From assembly GCF_014196055.1 (NCBI RefSeq), contig NZ_JACICY010000004.1:280512-344511 (forward strand): 64,000 nucleotides of DNA, read 5' to 3'. Shown here in pieces: positions 1 through 9,880 of the stretch. Under the pieces are notes generated by a model, which was given only the letters and a program-made list of their open reading frames with translations, was not told where the DNA came from and made no database searches. Made by a program: the position numbers and the translations under genes. Source of the DNA: Novosphingobium hassiacum (GTDB lineage Bacteria > Pseudomonadota > Alphaproteobacteria > Sphingomonadales > Sphingomonadaceae). How positions within the stretch are numbered: the stretch's first letter is position 1; every line of letters starts with the position of its first letter.

Positions 1-177
1 GATTGGGAAACGATCGAGAAGACCGCTGCCGAGACAATGCTGAAGATTCCGGTTGGGCGGGTTGGACGGGTTGAAGAAATCGCTTCGATGATCGCTTATC
101 TCGCAAGTCCCTGGGCCGGTTTCGTCAACGGCGCCAATATCCATGTCGATGGCGGCGTGATCGGTACGATGACGTGA
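1..177 (+). CDS. SDR family oxidoreductase, C-terminal part (cut by window edge)
   Basis: This is the last 58 codons of a classical short-chain dehydrogenase/reductase whose start lies left of the window. The visible part has the usual C-terminal SDR signature: V-G-R-V-G-R-V-E-E-I-A near residue 18, then Y-L-A-S-P and the final V-D-G-G-V. The Rossmann glycine motif and the catalytic YxxxK are outside the window, so substrate and cofactor preference cannot be judged. Its TGA stop overlaps the GTG start of the next gene by four bases (GTGA), so the two are probably translationally coupled. Confidence 0.85.
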   Translation, partial: DWETIEKTAAETMLKIPVGRVGRVEEIASMIAYLASPWAGFVNGANIHVDGGVIGTMT

Positions 178-1070
178 CGGTGCGGTCCACACCGCTCATG
201 CGGCGGGACTATCCGCGACCGGGGGGAGCGCTGCGCCGCCTGATCGACCTACAGCGCAACAACGTTGGCACCGTCGCTGCCTGGATCGAGGATGATTTTC
301 ACCACTTCGGCGTCACAGTTTCGCACGATGGCGCAGTTGTGACAGACGTTACCGCGACAACGCTCCGTGCGCCGTGGAGCACGTGCCCCGGCGCAGCGTT
401 GCCGCTCCGCACGCTCATCGGCAAGCCGCTGATCGAGCGCGCTTCTGCGGTTGGAACGCTGCTCAACATGCGCCAGCAATGCACCCACATGTTCGATCTG
501 GCCGGGCTGGCACTTGCGCATGCCTGGCACGGTCGCGAACACCGCAGCTACGAGGTTGTCGTACCAGACCGCCGCTTGAAGCGGATCGAAGGCCGCAACT
601 TCGAATTCGATCTGGCAAGATGCACCCTGTGGCGCGACGGCGAGGTCGTGATGGAGTGGGATGTCGAAGAACCGCTTGTGATCGGTCCTGAACCCTTCGG
701 CGGGCAATCGCTGAACCGCGGGTTCCGCGAATGGACCGATGCCCTCCCCATCGAAGCCGCTGAACAGGCGTTCGTCCTGCGGCGCGCCATCATGGTAGCC
801 GCCGGGCGCACGATGGACCTCGATGCCCTCGATAAGCCAGATGGAGCAATGATGGGCGGCATGTGCCATACTTACGGACTGCCCGACCTTACGAAAGTCG
901 TGCGCAGCAAGGGATCGAGCCGCAACTTCGAGCAAGGCCGCGAAGGTATGCTTGCCAATCTTCAGGCCCCTCCCGTTATCAATCCCGGGCAAGACCAGCG
1001 GTCTACGTCCGTACCAGCATCATCAACCAACTCGCGCGCCGAAGCGAGAAGCAGACCGAATGGAGAGTAA
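174..1070 (+). CDS. DUF2889 domain protein
   Basis: A 298-residue protein of unknown function that I recognise as a DUF2889 family member. The family-typical segment M-R-Q-Q-C-T-H-M-F-D-L lies near residue 100, and a Cys/His pair, M-C-H-T-Y, lies near residue 230. No signal peptide or membrane segment is seen, so it is probably cytoplasmic. The GTG start overlaps the stop of the upstream SDR by four bases, and the next SDR starts one base after its stop, so it sits inside a three-gene unit. DUF2889 proteins are often found beside acyl-CoA and SDR genes in Sphingomonadales and Actinobacteria, but no reaction is established that I know of. The last 30 residues are low-complexity and may be disordered. 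Confidence 0.8.
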   Translation: MTVRSTPLMRRDYPRPGGALRRLIDLQRNNVGTVAAWIEDDFHHFGVTVSHDGAVVTDVTATTLRAPWSTCPGAALPLRTLIGKPLIERASAVGTLLNMRQQCTHMFDLAGLALAHAWHGREHRSYEVVVPDRRLKRIEGRNFEFDLARCTLWRDGEVVMEWDVEEPLVIGPEPFGGQSLNRGFREWTDALPIEAAEQAFVLRRAIMVAAGRTMDLDALDKPDGAMMGGMCHTYGLPDLTKVVRSKGSSRNFEQGREGMLANLQAPPVINPGQDQRSTSVPASSTNSRAEARSRPNGE

Positions 1071-1071
1071 A

Positions 1072-1845
1072 ATGGGCAAGCTTGATGGACGGGTCGCAAT
1101 TGTAACCGGCGGTGGACGCGGAATTGGTCGCGCAATCGCCGAGCTTTTTGCCAGCGAAGGCGCGAAAGTGGTGATCGGCGCGCTTTCCGACGGACCCTCG
1201 CAGGAGGTCGTCGATGGCATCGTGGCCAATGGTGGCCACGCCACTCGCATCAGAACCGATGTCGGCAATCGCGAGGACTGCCGCAATCTGGTCAAGCATG
1301 CGGTCGATACCTTCGGGACAGTCGACATCGTGGTGCACAACGCTGCCCACGTGTCTCATGGCGCGATTGACCAGCTTTCGGAGGACGAACTCGACGCGAC
1401 CTTCAAATCCGGTGTCTACGCCTGCTTCTGGCTCACCCGGGATGCCCTGCCCTACCTCGAGAAGAGCAAGGGTGGCCGCGTCCTCCTGACTTCATCGACC
1501 GCTGGACTGTCGCAAGCCTACGCTGGCCTTTCGCATTATTCGGCCGTAAAATCGGCGATCAACGGGTTTGTTCGCGGAGCGGGCCTCGAACTCGCGCGGC
1601 GGGGGATCACGGTCAATGCGGTCGCCCCCGGGATGACCTTGGGTCACCACATCATGACCCATTCCACACCCGAACAGCGCGCTTCGATGGCCGCCGGAAT
1701 ACCCGTCGGTCGCGCAGCCGAGCCAATCGAACAGGCCCACGGCTTCCTCTACCTTGCCTCCGACGAGGCCAGATATGTCACTGGCCACGTCCTGACAATT
1801 GATGGCGGTTCGCTCCTGGGCAAAGCTGGCACGCTATTCGACTGA
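1072..1845 (+). CDS. SDR family NAD(P)-dependent oxidoreductase
   Basis: A 257-residue classical SDR. The cofactor motif T-G-G-G-R-G-I-G lies at about residues 12-19, NNAG appears as H-N-A-A, the catalytic Ser lies in T-S-S-T-A, the catalytic pair is Y-S-A-V-K, and the C-terminus has I-D-G-G-S. I chose the ATG at 1072, the only one preceded at good distance by a purine-rich site (GGAGAG at 1062-1067); an in-frame ATG at 1060 would overlap the previous gene. It is the last gene of the left-edge operon and is followed by a strong hairpin. It likely oxidises a hydroxyl or hydroxyacyl-CoA intermediate, but the substrate is unknown. Confidence 0.92.
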   Translation: MGKLDGRVAIVTGGGRGIGRAIAELFASEGAKVVIGALSDGPSQEVVDGIVANGGHATRIRTDVGNREDCRNLVKHAVDTFGTVDIVVHNAAHVSHGAIDQLSEDELDATFKSGVYACFWLTRDALPYLEKSKGGRVLLTSSTAGLSQAYAGLSHYSAVKSAINGFVRGAGLELARRGITVNAVAPGMTLGHHIMTHSTPEQRASMAAGIPVGRAAEPIEQAHGFLYLASDEARYVTGHVLTIDGGSLLGKAGTLFD

Positions 1846-1895
1846 GGTCGTTTGCCTCACCGCAGATCAGCGATTGCTGTGAACCATGTCCATGA

Positions 1896-1929
1896 CACCG
1901 GCCAGCGGATGATGATCCGCTGGCCGGTG
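1896..1929 (+). terminator. Perfect 15-bp hairpin, probable terminator
   Basis: The arms CACCGGCCAGCGGAT (1896-1910) and ATCCGCTGGCCGGTG (1915-1929) are exact reverse complements around a 4-base loop. A short T run (GCGTTTTG) follows. It stands 50 bases after the SDR stop and fits a rho-independent terminator, although the T tract is weak. Confidence 0.7.
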
Positions 1930-2092
1930 ATTGCGTTTTGCCGATCAAGCGAGCGCGATTCCATGGCGAGGCAGCTCGCAGAAGCGTCGTTCAAGTTCCA
2001 GGCCGTGCCGATTAGCAAGCCCTGTCAACCCCTGAGTAGCGGTTGTCACGCCCCTGTCGGGGCCGCGGTCTCGCTCAAGCATCATCGACCAT

Positions 2093-2108
2093 ACCTAGTA
2101 AAACTTTA
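2093..2108. promoter_or_regulatory. Recurring palindrome II, copy a
   Basis: ACCTAGTAAAACTTTA matches the 16-base motif found also at 7657, 18806, 34624 and 43353. It ends 65 bases upstream of the acyl-CoA ligase start. The position suggests an operator for a TetR-like repressor; the regulator is unknown. Confidence 0.5.
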
Positions 2109-2173
2109 TATACAGAATGGTTGCGAGCAAGCGATCCCTGCGCTAGGTGTAGGCCGAAAAATGGAGAATTGCG

Positions 2174-3796
2174 ATGGGTGAGTGGGAAGCCGGACGTGAC
2201 GAAACAATCACCGGCCTTTTCGCGCAGGCGGCTGCCGAGATGGGCGACAAGCCATATCTGGACTTCAAGGGCGACCTGTACAGCTATGCCGACATCGACC
2301 GGCTCAGTGATGCACTGGCCCGTGGACTCGCAACTCTTGGCGTCAAGCCGGGCGACACCGTAGCCTCGATCCTGGACAATAACGTCGATGCCGTGCTCTG
2401 TTGGTTTGCCGTCAACAAGCTCGGCGCGATCTCTGTGCCGGTGAACACCGCCTACAAGGGCGAGTTCCTCCGTCACCAGATTGCAGATGCTGGCGCGAAC
2501 GTGATCGTGACCGAACACGATTATGCAGACCGTGTCCTCGATCTCGCCGACCAGTTGCCGAATCTGAGCACCCTTCTCCATCGCGGCGACGAATTGCTGA
2601 AATCCCACACGTCCCTTGGGATTCATCTTCTGGAAACGATGAAGATCGACGGCGATGACCGGTCGATGATGGTGCAGAACAAGCCAAGCGACCTGGCCAT
2701 GCTGATCTACACGTCGGGCACCACCGGTCCGTCCAAGGGCTGCATGATCAGCCATGGCTACGCGTGTAACCTTGCGCGGCAGGTCCTTACTGCCCTGGGG
2801 ATCCGCTCGACCGATGTGATGTGGTCGGCGCTACCTCTGTTCCACATGAACGCGACCGCAGGCACTGTGTTGTCGGTTGCCATCGCCCGGGCTCGCGCGG
2901 CTTTCTACACCCGCTTTTCGCTGTCGAACTTCTGGTACGACGTAGAGCGCTCCGGCGCGACCGTACTGAGCCTGCTCGGCTCGATGCACCCGCTTATCGC
3001 CGAGGCCCCGGACAACGAGGCATCACAGCGCTGCTTCGGGCAGGTCCGCGTGGTGTGCGCCGCGCCGTTCCCGAAAGACTTGCAGGAGAAGTGGCGCACG
3101 CGCTTTGGTACCAGCGTCATGGGGGCGCCGGGCTACGGCTTCACCGAAGCGGCAATGATGGTCTACGGGCCCCTCGAGACACGGCTCGACTTCAACTCCT
3201 CCGGCCCCCGTGCCGAGGAATTCGACGTCGAGATCGTCGACGAGAACGACGACCCGCTGCCGGTTGGCGAACGTGGGGAGATCGTCTGCCGGCCCAAGCG
3301 GCCAAATGTGATGTTCAGTGGCTACTGGAACCGCCCGGCCGAAACGCTCAAGATCATGAACAACTTGTGGCTCCATACAGGAGACATCGGCATGTTCGGC
3401 GAGAACGGCGAATTCTATTTCCTTGATCGAAAGAAGGATTACCTCCGCCGCCGAGGCGAGAATATTTCGAGTTTCGAGATGGAGGCGACCTTCCAGAACC
3501 ACCCCGACATCATGGACGTAGCCGTGCACGCGGTTTTTTCACCTATGGGTGAAGACGACGTGAAGGTCACGGCAGTTCTGCGCGATGGCTCTCAACTCAC
3601 TGCCGAGGATTTGTGCACCTGGTGCCTCGATAAGGTGCCGTTCTTCGCTGTGCCGCGCTACATTGAGTTTCGCCGGGACAAGGACATGCCTCGCAATCCA
3701 ACCGGCAAGATCCTCAAATATCAGCTGCGCGACGATGGCTGCACGCCCACGACATGGGACCGTGAGAAGGAAAAGTTCGAAATTGCGCGCCGTTAG
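2174..3796 (+). CDS. Class I adenylate-forming acyl-CoA ligase
   Basis: A 540-residue AMP-binding enzyme expected to activate a carboxylic acid to its CoA thioester through an acyl-adenylate. Core motifs are in order: the P-loop T-S-G-T-T-G-P-S-K-G near residue 180, G-Y-G-F-T-E-A near 320, W-L-H-T-G-D-I-G near 400, the hinge D-R-K-K-D-Y-L-R-R-R-G-E-N, and P-T-G-K-I-L-K near 510 with the catalytic Lys. Length and motif spacing fit the long-chain/CaiC-like ligase group. The ATG is preceded by GGAGAA at 2163. The neighbouring thiolase, SDRs and hydratases suggest it is an entry step to CoA-based degradation; the acid is not known. Confidence 0.93.
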   Translation: MGEWEAGRDETITGLFAQAAAEMGDKPYLDFKGDLYSYADIDRLSDALARGLATLGVKPGDTVASILDNNVDAVLCWFAVNKLGAISVPVNTAYKGEFLRHQIADAGANVIVTEHDYADRVLDLADQLPNLSTLLHRGDELLKSHTSLGIHLLETMKIDGDDRSMMVQNKPSDLAMLIYTSGTTGPSKGCMISHGYACNLARQVLTALGIRSTDVMWSALPLFHMNATAGTVLSVAIARARAAFYTRFSLSNFWYDVERSGATVLSLLGSMHPLIAEAPDNEASQRCFGQVRVVCAAPFPKDLQEKWRTRFGTSVMGAPGYGFTEAAMMVYGPLETRLDFNSSGPRAEEFDVEIVDENDDPLPVGERGEIVCRPKRPNVMFSGYWNRPAETLKIMNNLWLHTGDIGMFGENGEFYFLDRKKDYLRRRGENISSFEMEATFQNHPDIMDVAVHAVFSPMGEDDVKVTAVLRDGSQLTAEDLCTWCLDKVPFFAVPRYIEFRRDKDMPRNPTGKILKYQLRDDGCTPTTWDREKEKFEIARR

Positions 3797-3820
3797 GGTG
3801 GATTGGTGAAGGAGATGACG

Positions 3821-4450
3821 ATGAGGCTCAACGGGCTCGACAAGGGACAGCGGCCGGCGCTGCTCATCTCGGAGGTTCAGAACGGCATCACCAATGCCAG
3901 ATATACGTTCAGCCCGCTGGTCGAACAGGTTGAAGTGCGCGGTATCGTGGCACGCATTGCCGCGCTGGCCGATGCGTTCCGCGCAGCCGGCGCACCAGTC
4001 ATCTTCTGCAACATCGTTCCCCGCGCCGACTTCAAGGGATTTCCGGTAAACTGCGTCCTGGCAAGTCAGCTCAAAAAGGGTGGCAAGGTCATGGCCGGGC
4101 GGGTCGAGGCGCTCACCCATGATGATCTACCGATCATGCCGGGCGATATCGTCATGGAGCGGTCGCATGGCATGGCCCCATTTACCGGCACCGAACTCGA
4201 TGCAATCCTGCGCGGCGAAGGTGTCCAGACTATCGTTCTATGCGGTGTCTCGACCAACATCGCGCTGCCCGGAGCCTCAACCGAGGCAATTGCCTTGGGT
4301 TATAGCGTTGTGCTGGCGGAAGACTGCACGGCAGGGGGCACGGCCGAAACCCACCAGATGCAGGTTTCGATGCACCTGCCACTATTGGCCACCATCGCTC
4401 CGGGCGAGATCGTAGCGGACTACGTTGCGAAACAGAGTTGGGCGGCGTGA
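3821..4450 (+). CDS. Isochorismatase-fold protein without the nucleophilic Cys
   Basis: A 209-residue protein of the isochorismatase/cysteine-hydrolase fold. I start at ATG 3821 because AAGGAG (3809-3814) stands 6 bases before it and the paralog at 37877-38503 begins the same way (M-x-L-x-G-L). Where cysteine hydrolases have the catalytic Asp (D-M-Q-N-D) this protein has Glu (S-E-V-Q-N-G, near residue 18). Where they have the nucleophile (T-D-V-C-V) it has T-N-I-A-L. The lysine region is also unlike nicotinamidase. It may act like isochorismatases, which need no Cys, or bind rather than hydrolyse. It is probably co-transcribed with the upstream ligase (24-base gap). Confidence 0.85.
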   Translation: MRLNGLDKGQRPALLISEVQNGITNARYTFSPLVEQVEVRGIVARIAALADAFRAAGAPVIFCNIVPRADFKGFPVNCVLASQLKKGGKVMAGRVEALTHDDLPIMPGDIVMERSHGMAPFTGTELDAILRGEGVQTIVLCGVSTNIALPGASTEAIALGYSVVLAEDCTAGGTAETHQMQVSMHLPLLATIAPGEIVADYVAKQSWAA

Positions 4451-4618
4451 GCAAAGCGCACCAATAGACCAAGCTGTCCAGCAAACCAGCGACGCGCCGG
4501 TTGGCCGTGGCGGGGTGATCCCGGCACGGTGAGCAACAGCAGATTTGCGCCTGACGTATCAAGATTGCGGTTCAGGCCGATTCCCTGCGAGTATTGACCT
4601 GTAGCGCCTTCCTGCGCC

Positions 4619-4657
4619 GCAAAGGGGAGACGGCGTTCTGCGCCGCTCCCCCTTTGC
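4619..4657. terminator. Bidirectional hairpin between convergent genes
   Basis: The arms at 4619-4635 (GCAAAGGGGAGACGGCG) and 4641-4657 (CGCCGCTCCCCCTTTGC) pair over 17 bases with three central mismatches, around the loop TTCTG. It lies between the convergent isochorismatase-fold gene and the thiolase, 6 bases from the thiolase stop, so it can end transcription from either side. Confidence 0.65.
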
Positions 4658-4663
4658 CGTTAC

Positions 4664-5827
4664 TTACAACGCTTCCAGGATTGTCACGTTCGCGATGCCC
4701 CCGCCCTCGCACATGGTCTGGAGCCCGTACTTCTTTCCCCGTGCCTTCAGCGCATGCACAAGCGTGGTCATGAGCTTCGTGCCCGACGCGCCGAGTGGGT
4801 GGCCCAGTGCGATGGCGCCGCCGTTGACATTGAGTTTCGCCGGGTCGCCACCAACATGCTTGAGCCAGGCGAGCGGCACCGAAGCAAAGGCCTCGTTTAC
4901 CTCGTAGAGATCGATATCGTTGATGGTCATGCCAGCGCGCTTTAGCGCCCGGTCAGTTGCAAAGAGCGGCTCTTCGAGCATGATTACCGGATCGCCACCA
5001 GTCACTGTAAGATTGACGATCCGCGCGATCGGCGTGAGGTTATGTTCCTTGAGGGCCTTTTCGGACACGACGAGCATAGCCGACGAACCATCGCAGATCT
5101 GGCTCGCATTGCCGGCGGTGATCATCCCGCCTTCGATCAGGGTTTTGAGGTTCCCCAGCCCTTCCATGCTGGCGTCAAAACGGACGCCCTCGTCCTGATC
5201 GTGCAAGGCAGTGCTACCATCGGCCAGAGTAATGCGAACGGGGACGATTTCATCCTTGAATGCTCCCGATTCGATGGCGGCCATGGCGCGGCGATGGCTC
5301 TCGAGCGAAAATGCGTCGAGCTGCTCCCTGTTGAAGCCCCACTTATTGGCGATTGCCTCAGCACCTGCGAACTGGGTGAAGGCGGCCACGCCGAAGCGGT
5401 CGAGCACCTTCTTGCTCCATGGCTCTGCGCCGCTGCCGGGAATCATGGCAGTGCCCATGGGTACGCGGCTCATGCTCTCCACCCCAGCGGCGATCACCAC
5501 GTCCTGGGTGCCTGACATAACCGCTTGGGCGGCGAACTGCACGGCCTGCTGCGACGAGCCGCACTGTCGGTCGATGGTCACGGCCGGGACGCTCTGCGGC
5601 AGCGAAGAGGCGAGGACGGCATTGCGCCCGATATGCATGGACTGCTCGCCGGCCTGGCCGACGCAGCCCATGATCACATCCTCGATCACGGCGGGATCGA
5701 TCTCGCTGCGCTCGGCGATCGCGGTCAGCACCAGCCCACCGAGATCATTGGGGTGAACGCCCAGCAACCGCCCATTGCGGCGGCCGCCAGCTGTTCGGAC
5801 AGCTTCGACAATATATGCTTCGCTCAT
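4664..5827 (-). CDS. Acetyl-CoA acyltransferase (thiolase)
   Basis: A 387-residue canonical degradative thiolase that should cleave a 3-ketoacyl-CoA with free CoA. The nucleophilic Cys is in D-R-Q-C-G-S-S near residue 90, the base His in A-L-G-H-P-L-G near 345, and the second Cys in T-M-C-E-G-G-G near 375. Unlike the two thiolase-like proteins further right, all three catalytic elements are intact. The ATG has GGAG 7 bases upstream. It is the last gene of a minus-strand operon, 27 bases after the SDR at 5855-6631. I predict it performs the last step of a beta-oxidation-like sequence. Confidence 0.94.
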   Translation of the reverse strand: MSEAYIVEAVRTAGGRRNGRLLGVHPNDLGGLVLTAIAERSEIDPAVIEDVIMGCVGQAGEQSMHIGRNAVLASSLPQSVPAVTIDRQCGSSQQAVQFAAQAVMSGTQDVVIAAGVESMSRVPMGTAMIPGSGAEPWSKKVLDRFGVAAFTQFAGAEAIANKWGFNREQLDAFSLESHRRAMAAIESGAFKDEIVPVRITLADGSTALHDQDEGVRFDASMEGLGNLKTLIEGGMITAGNASQICDGSSAMLVVSEKALKEHNLTPIARIVNLTVTGGDPVIMLEEPLFATDRALKRAGMTINDIDLYEVNEAFASVPLAWLKHVGGDPAKLNVNGGAIALGHPLGASGTKLMTTLVHALKARGKKYGLQTMCEGGGIANVTILEAL

Positions 5828-5854
5828 GTGTGATCTCCACTTAACACTAAGGAT

Positions 5855-6631
5855 TTAAAAGGATTGCCCGTCGTCGATGGTCATGGTCGTACCGGTTACG
5901 CCGCGCGCAGCATCGGACGACAGAAACAGAAGCGGCACATCGAGATCGCTTTCCTGCATCAGGCGGCGGCGGTTGAATGCGGCCACCTGCTGAGCGCCGC
6001 CCTCTGACTCGAACCAGTCTGCTGTAAGTTCGGTCTTGATATAGCCCGGGCAGATCATGTTGACATTGATGCCCTTGCGGACCCACTCGCGCGCCATAAC
6101 CTTGCCGAACTGGATCACCCCCGCTTTCGTGGCGCTGTAGACTCCAAGACCTGGCGAGACGACATCTGCAGTGATCGAAGCAGTGATGATAACTCTGCCG
6201 TTTTCCTTTTGTGCGGATCCCGCAGCGATGAGGCGTCTAGCACCCTCGCGCACGGTCAGGAAAACTCCGCGCAGGTTGACAGCAACCGTCTGATCGAATT
6301 CGTCAGCTGGAATGTCGGTTACCAGCCCTTCGCTGTTCACACCGGCGTTGGCGATGATGGTGTCAACCGTCCCGAAGGCCTTTTCCGCAGCGTCATATGC
6401 AGCAATGGTCGAGGCTTCGTCGGCGACGTCGAGCGATACTGCGATCGCTCGGCCGCCGGCGGACTCGATCTCGGAACAGAGCGCAGCAAGGCGATCGGCG
6501 CGGCGCGCGGCGACCACAACGTTGGCGCCCGACGCAGCGAGAATGCGCGCGAAGCGAGCGCCAATGCCCGAAGACGCAACAGTTACAAGAGCGGTGCGGC
6601 CAGACAGGTCGAAGATGGGAGCGACAGCCAT
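5855..6631 (-). CDS. SDR family oxidoreductase with altered glycine motif
   Basis: A 258-residue classical SDR with catalytic Y-S-A-T-K, Ser in I-T-A-S-I-T and N-A-G. The cofactor loop reads T-V-A-S-S-G-I-G (near residues 17-24) where nearly all SDRs have T-G-A-S-S-G-I-G. The codon is GTT, so the change needs two base substitutions from most Gly codons or one from GGT. The remaining glycines are intact, so NAD(P) binding is likely kept but may be weaker. It lies two bases after the stop of the NMO-type gene and 27 bases before the thiolase, so it probably acts as the 3-hydroxyacyl-CoA or alcohol dehydrogenase of that unit. Confidence 0.9.
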   Translation of the reverse strand: MAVAPIFDLSGRTALVTVASSGIGARFARILAASGANVVVAARRADRLAALCSEIESAGGRAIAVSLDVADEASTIAAYDAAEKAFGTVDTIIANAGVNSEGLVTDIPADEFDQTVAVNLRGVFLTVREGARRLIAAGSAQKENGRVIITASITADVVSPGLGVYSATKAGVIQFGKVMAREWVRKGINVNMICPGYIKTELTADWFESEGGAQQVAAFNRRRLMQESDLDVPLLFLSSDAARGVTGTTMTIDDGQSF

Positions 6632-6633
6632 GA

Positions 6634-7771
<1,138 letters not shown>

Positions 7772-7856
7772 TAGTGTGCAGTCGCAATAGCCTCACTGGC
7801 GTGTTTGCATGCGCGCCCTGAGACCGTTTGTATCAAATCCGAAGTAAGGTGGTTCA

Positions 7857-8114
7857 ATGCGCAAGTTTCTGATTGCAGCTGCATTTTTGTGTGCTGCTGC
7901 TCCCGCCCTCGCCGACGCGCCCAGTGTCCGTCAGGGCCAAGTCATTCGTGACGCCAACAAGGCGCTCCTCGGCACGGTCGATCGCGTGACAACCGAAGGT
8001 GTCCGGATCATCCTCGGTTCTCGCTTCGTGACCATCCCCGCCGACACGATCACTGTCGTCGATGGCAAGCCGGTGACCAGCTTGACCCGAACCGAAGTTG
8101 CCAAGCTCAAGTAA
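7857..8114 (+). CDS. Small secreted protein of unknown function
   Basis: An 85-residue protein with a clear Sec signal peptide: positive M-R-K start, hydrophobic core F-L-I-A-A-A-F-L and an A-L-A-D cleavage site near residue 20. The mature part of about 65 residues, rich in Val and Thr, has the beta-rich look of a PRC-barrel-like or SH3-like module, but I cannot assign a family with confidence. It is expected in the periplasm. TAAGGTGG stands before the ATG. It is transcribed alone and divergently from the NMO operon; base composition is like its neighbours. Confidence 0.75.
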   Translation: MRKFLIAAAFLCAAAPALADAPSVRQGQVIRDANKALLGTVDRVTTEGVRIILGSRFVTIPADTITVVDGKPVTSLTRTEVAKLK

Positions 8115-8440
8115 GACCGCCTGCGGCTCCCATCGCCGATCACGCGGGGGAGCCGGCATGGCGCAAAAGTTCGCCCGAGCAGCTTTTCGCGAATCCAGCG
8201 TGCCGTCACAGCCAGCTTCATCCGGAGTTCCCAACCACCCGGTCTTTGTTTTATCTCAAGCTTCCGCAGCGGGTAACCAGAAGGCGGCGTTTGCTGCTTG
8301 GCGACTGCGAGCATACGGCGTGGCTGGATTGGCCGGTTCCACTGCGGCTAATCTTTCGCACCCGGCGTTGGAAAAGCAGTGTACGCGTCGCTATCCTGGC
8401 CCCGGTCGTCCGAGTCAGGCACGCAACGCAAGGGTTGGAT
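8115..8440. other. Intergenic region, 326 bases
   Basis: No convincing gene. An 8-bp inverted repeat (CGGCTCCC at 8124-8131, GGGAGCCG at 8148-8155) with a 16-base loop and no T run may weakly terminate the secreted-protein gene. I find neither recurring palindrome here. Confidence 0.45.
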
Positions 8441-9118
8441 ATGATTACCGAGAGTTCGACATCAGTTTCGACAAGGCCGAAGCTCCGGACTCATGCACCG
8501 CTTAATCAGCACGGTCAGACTATGGGTGCCAAGGGCATGCGAACGCGTGCGCGCATCGTGGAGGTTACGCTCAGCCTGCTGGAGACCCGGCGGTTGCGTG
8601 AACTGCGCGTGGCTGAGATCGCTCGAGCAGCGGAGATCTCTACCGCTAGTTTTTACGTGTATTTTGACGACGTCATAGATGTCGTGCTGGCTGCACTGCA
8701 AGAAGTTGGCAAAATTCCCGATGAAATCCTGTCGCTGGCAGCGGGACCTTGGGCGGCAAAAGATGCGTTCGCCAGGTCAGAAGCATTGGTCAAGGCCTAC
8801 ATCCGTTACTGGGACGGTCACCGTACACTTTTCCGTGTGCGCAACCTGGCCGCCGAAGAGGGCGATACGCGTTTTGCTGTCGCGCGTGAACAGTCTGCCC
8901 GTCCTCTGCTTGACGCCCTCGCGCAGCAGCTGGGGGACGGTGAATACGGCCTTCCCTTCGGCGTGCAGGCCGCTGCTACGGCCGGGGTGCTTGTTGCAAT
9001 GCTCGAACGTCTGGCGGCAATCGCCCACGTCTATGCCGAGTTCCCGCCTGATGAAATGGTCCGCTCGGCCGCATTCCTCATCGCCTCGGCGATGACTGCC
9101 GGACGAGCCGCACCTTAA
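8441..9118 (+). CDS. TetR family transcriptional regulator
   Basis: A 225-residue TetR-type regulator. The DNA-binding helices run from about residue 32 (K-G-M-R-T-R-A-R-I-V) to F-Y-V-Y-F-D-D near 75. The C-terminal two thirds is the variable ligand-binding and dimer domain. The start at 8441 is chosen because AAGGG stands 5-6 bases upstream; it gives a Ser/Thr/Lys-rich N-terminal extension of about 30 residues, which is common in this subgroup. It lies 31 bases before the nitroreductase gene and probably shares its transcript. The ligand may be a CoA ester or aromatic compound (inference). Confidence 0.88.
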   Translation: MITESSTSVSTRPKLRTHAPLNQHGQTMGAKGMRTRARIVEVTLSLLETRRLRELRVAEIARAAEISTASFYVYFDDVIDVVLAALQEVGKIPDEILSLAAGPWAAKDAFARSEALVKAYIRYWDGHRTLFRVRNLAAEEGDTRFAVAREQSARPLLDALAQQLGDGEYGLPFGVQAAATAGVLVAMLERLAAIAHVYAEFPPDEMVRSAAFLIASAMTAGRAAP

Positions 9119-9149
9119 TTGTACATCACTCCAAGAGGAGCGCGTTGCC

Positions 9150-9827
9150 GTGTCAGCCAAAACCGATTTGCTGGACCAGTTGCTGAAGGAGCGCCGCTCC
9201 GTTCGCGGGTTCCGGCCAAATCCTGTCCCTGAAGAAACTTTGAGAACCATCTTCTCGATGGCTCAGTTGGCGCCAAGCAACTGCAATGTACAACCTTGGC
9301 TCGTCCATGTCGTATCGGGCAACGCCGCGCAAAGACTGGGCGACCAACTGGTCGAACGCGCTCGAGCCGGCGCTGCACCGACTCCCGATGTGCCGCTGAC
9401 GATGGCCTACGAAGGCGAATACCGAAGCCGCCAGATTGACGCTGCAAAGGCGCTCTTCGCCGCCACAGGAGTCGCCCGCGACGATACGGACGCACGTTTC
9501 GCTTCGTTCTTGCGCAACTACCGCTTCTTCGACGCACCGCACGCAGCCTTTTTGTTCATGCCCGGGTGGTGCGGTATGCGCGAGGCTGCGGACTGTGGTC
9601 TTTATGCTCAGTCGTTGATGCTAGCGATGACCGCTCATGGCGTCGCATCATGTGCGCAAGGCGCGCTAAGCCATTACGCCGACATCGTTCACGACCAGCT
9701 TGGCGTGGATGTGAATATGAAGCTGCTCTTCGGCATTGCTTTTGGGTACGAAGATACGACCCATCCAGCCAATTCAGCACGGACCAGCAGATTACCAGTG
9801 GAATCGACCACGCACTTCCATTGCTGA
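9150..9827 (+). CDS. Nitroreductase family FMN enzyme
   Basis: A 225-residue nitroreductase-fold protein. The FMN-binding start R-R-S-V-R-G-F-R-P-N is near residue 15, followed by A-P-S-N-C-N-V-Q-P-W near 45 and the C-terminal G-I-A-F-G-Y-E-D. Such enzymes reduce nitro groups, quinones or enones with NAD(P)H; here a role as an ene-reductase or quinone reductase of the pathway is plausible but not shown. The GTG start is supported by AGAGGAG 9 bases upstream. Cytoplasmic, with no signal sequence. Confidence 0.9.
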   Translation: MSAKTDLLDQLLKERRSVRGFRPNPVPEETLRTIFSMAQLAPSNCNVQPWLVHVVSGNAAQRLGDQLVERARAGAAPTPDVPLTMAYEGEYRSRQIDAAKALFAATGVARDDTDARFASFLRNYRFFDAPHAAFLFMPGWCGMREAADCGLYAQSLMLAMTAHGVASCAQGALSHYADIVHDQLGVDVNMKLLFGIAFGYEDTTHPANSARTSRLPVESTTHFHC

Positions 9828-9880
9828 CAAGCCCTGGGCCACCTCGACATGTGCAGACCATGCTCCCAATCGCATAGCGA

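Larger units (their letters stand above)
1846..2173. other. Intergenic region, 328 bases
   Basis: No credible gene is seen. The stretch holds a long perfect hairpin (1896-1929) that can end the upstream operon, and a copy of the second recurring palindrome (2093-2108), 65 bases before the acyl-CoA ligase start. An AT-rich patch, CTTTATATAC at about 2104-2113, could be part of the ligase promoter. Confidence 0.6.

Noticed and set aside
249..992. Long open frame on the minus strand opposite the DUF2889 gene
   Set aside because: No family features and no ribosome site; it is the antisense shadow of a gene with clear family motifs.
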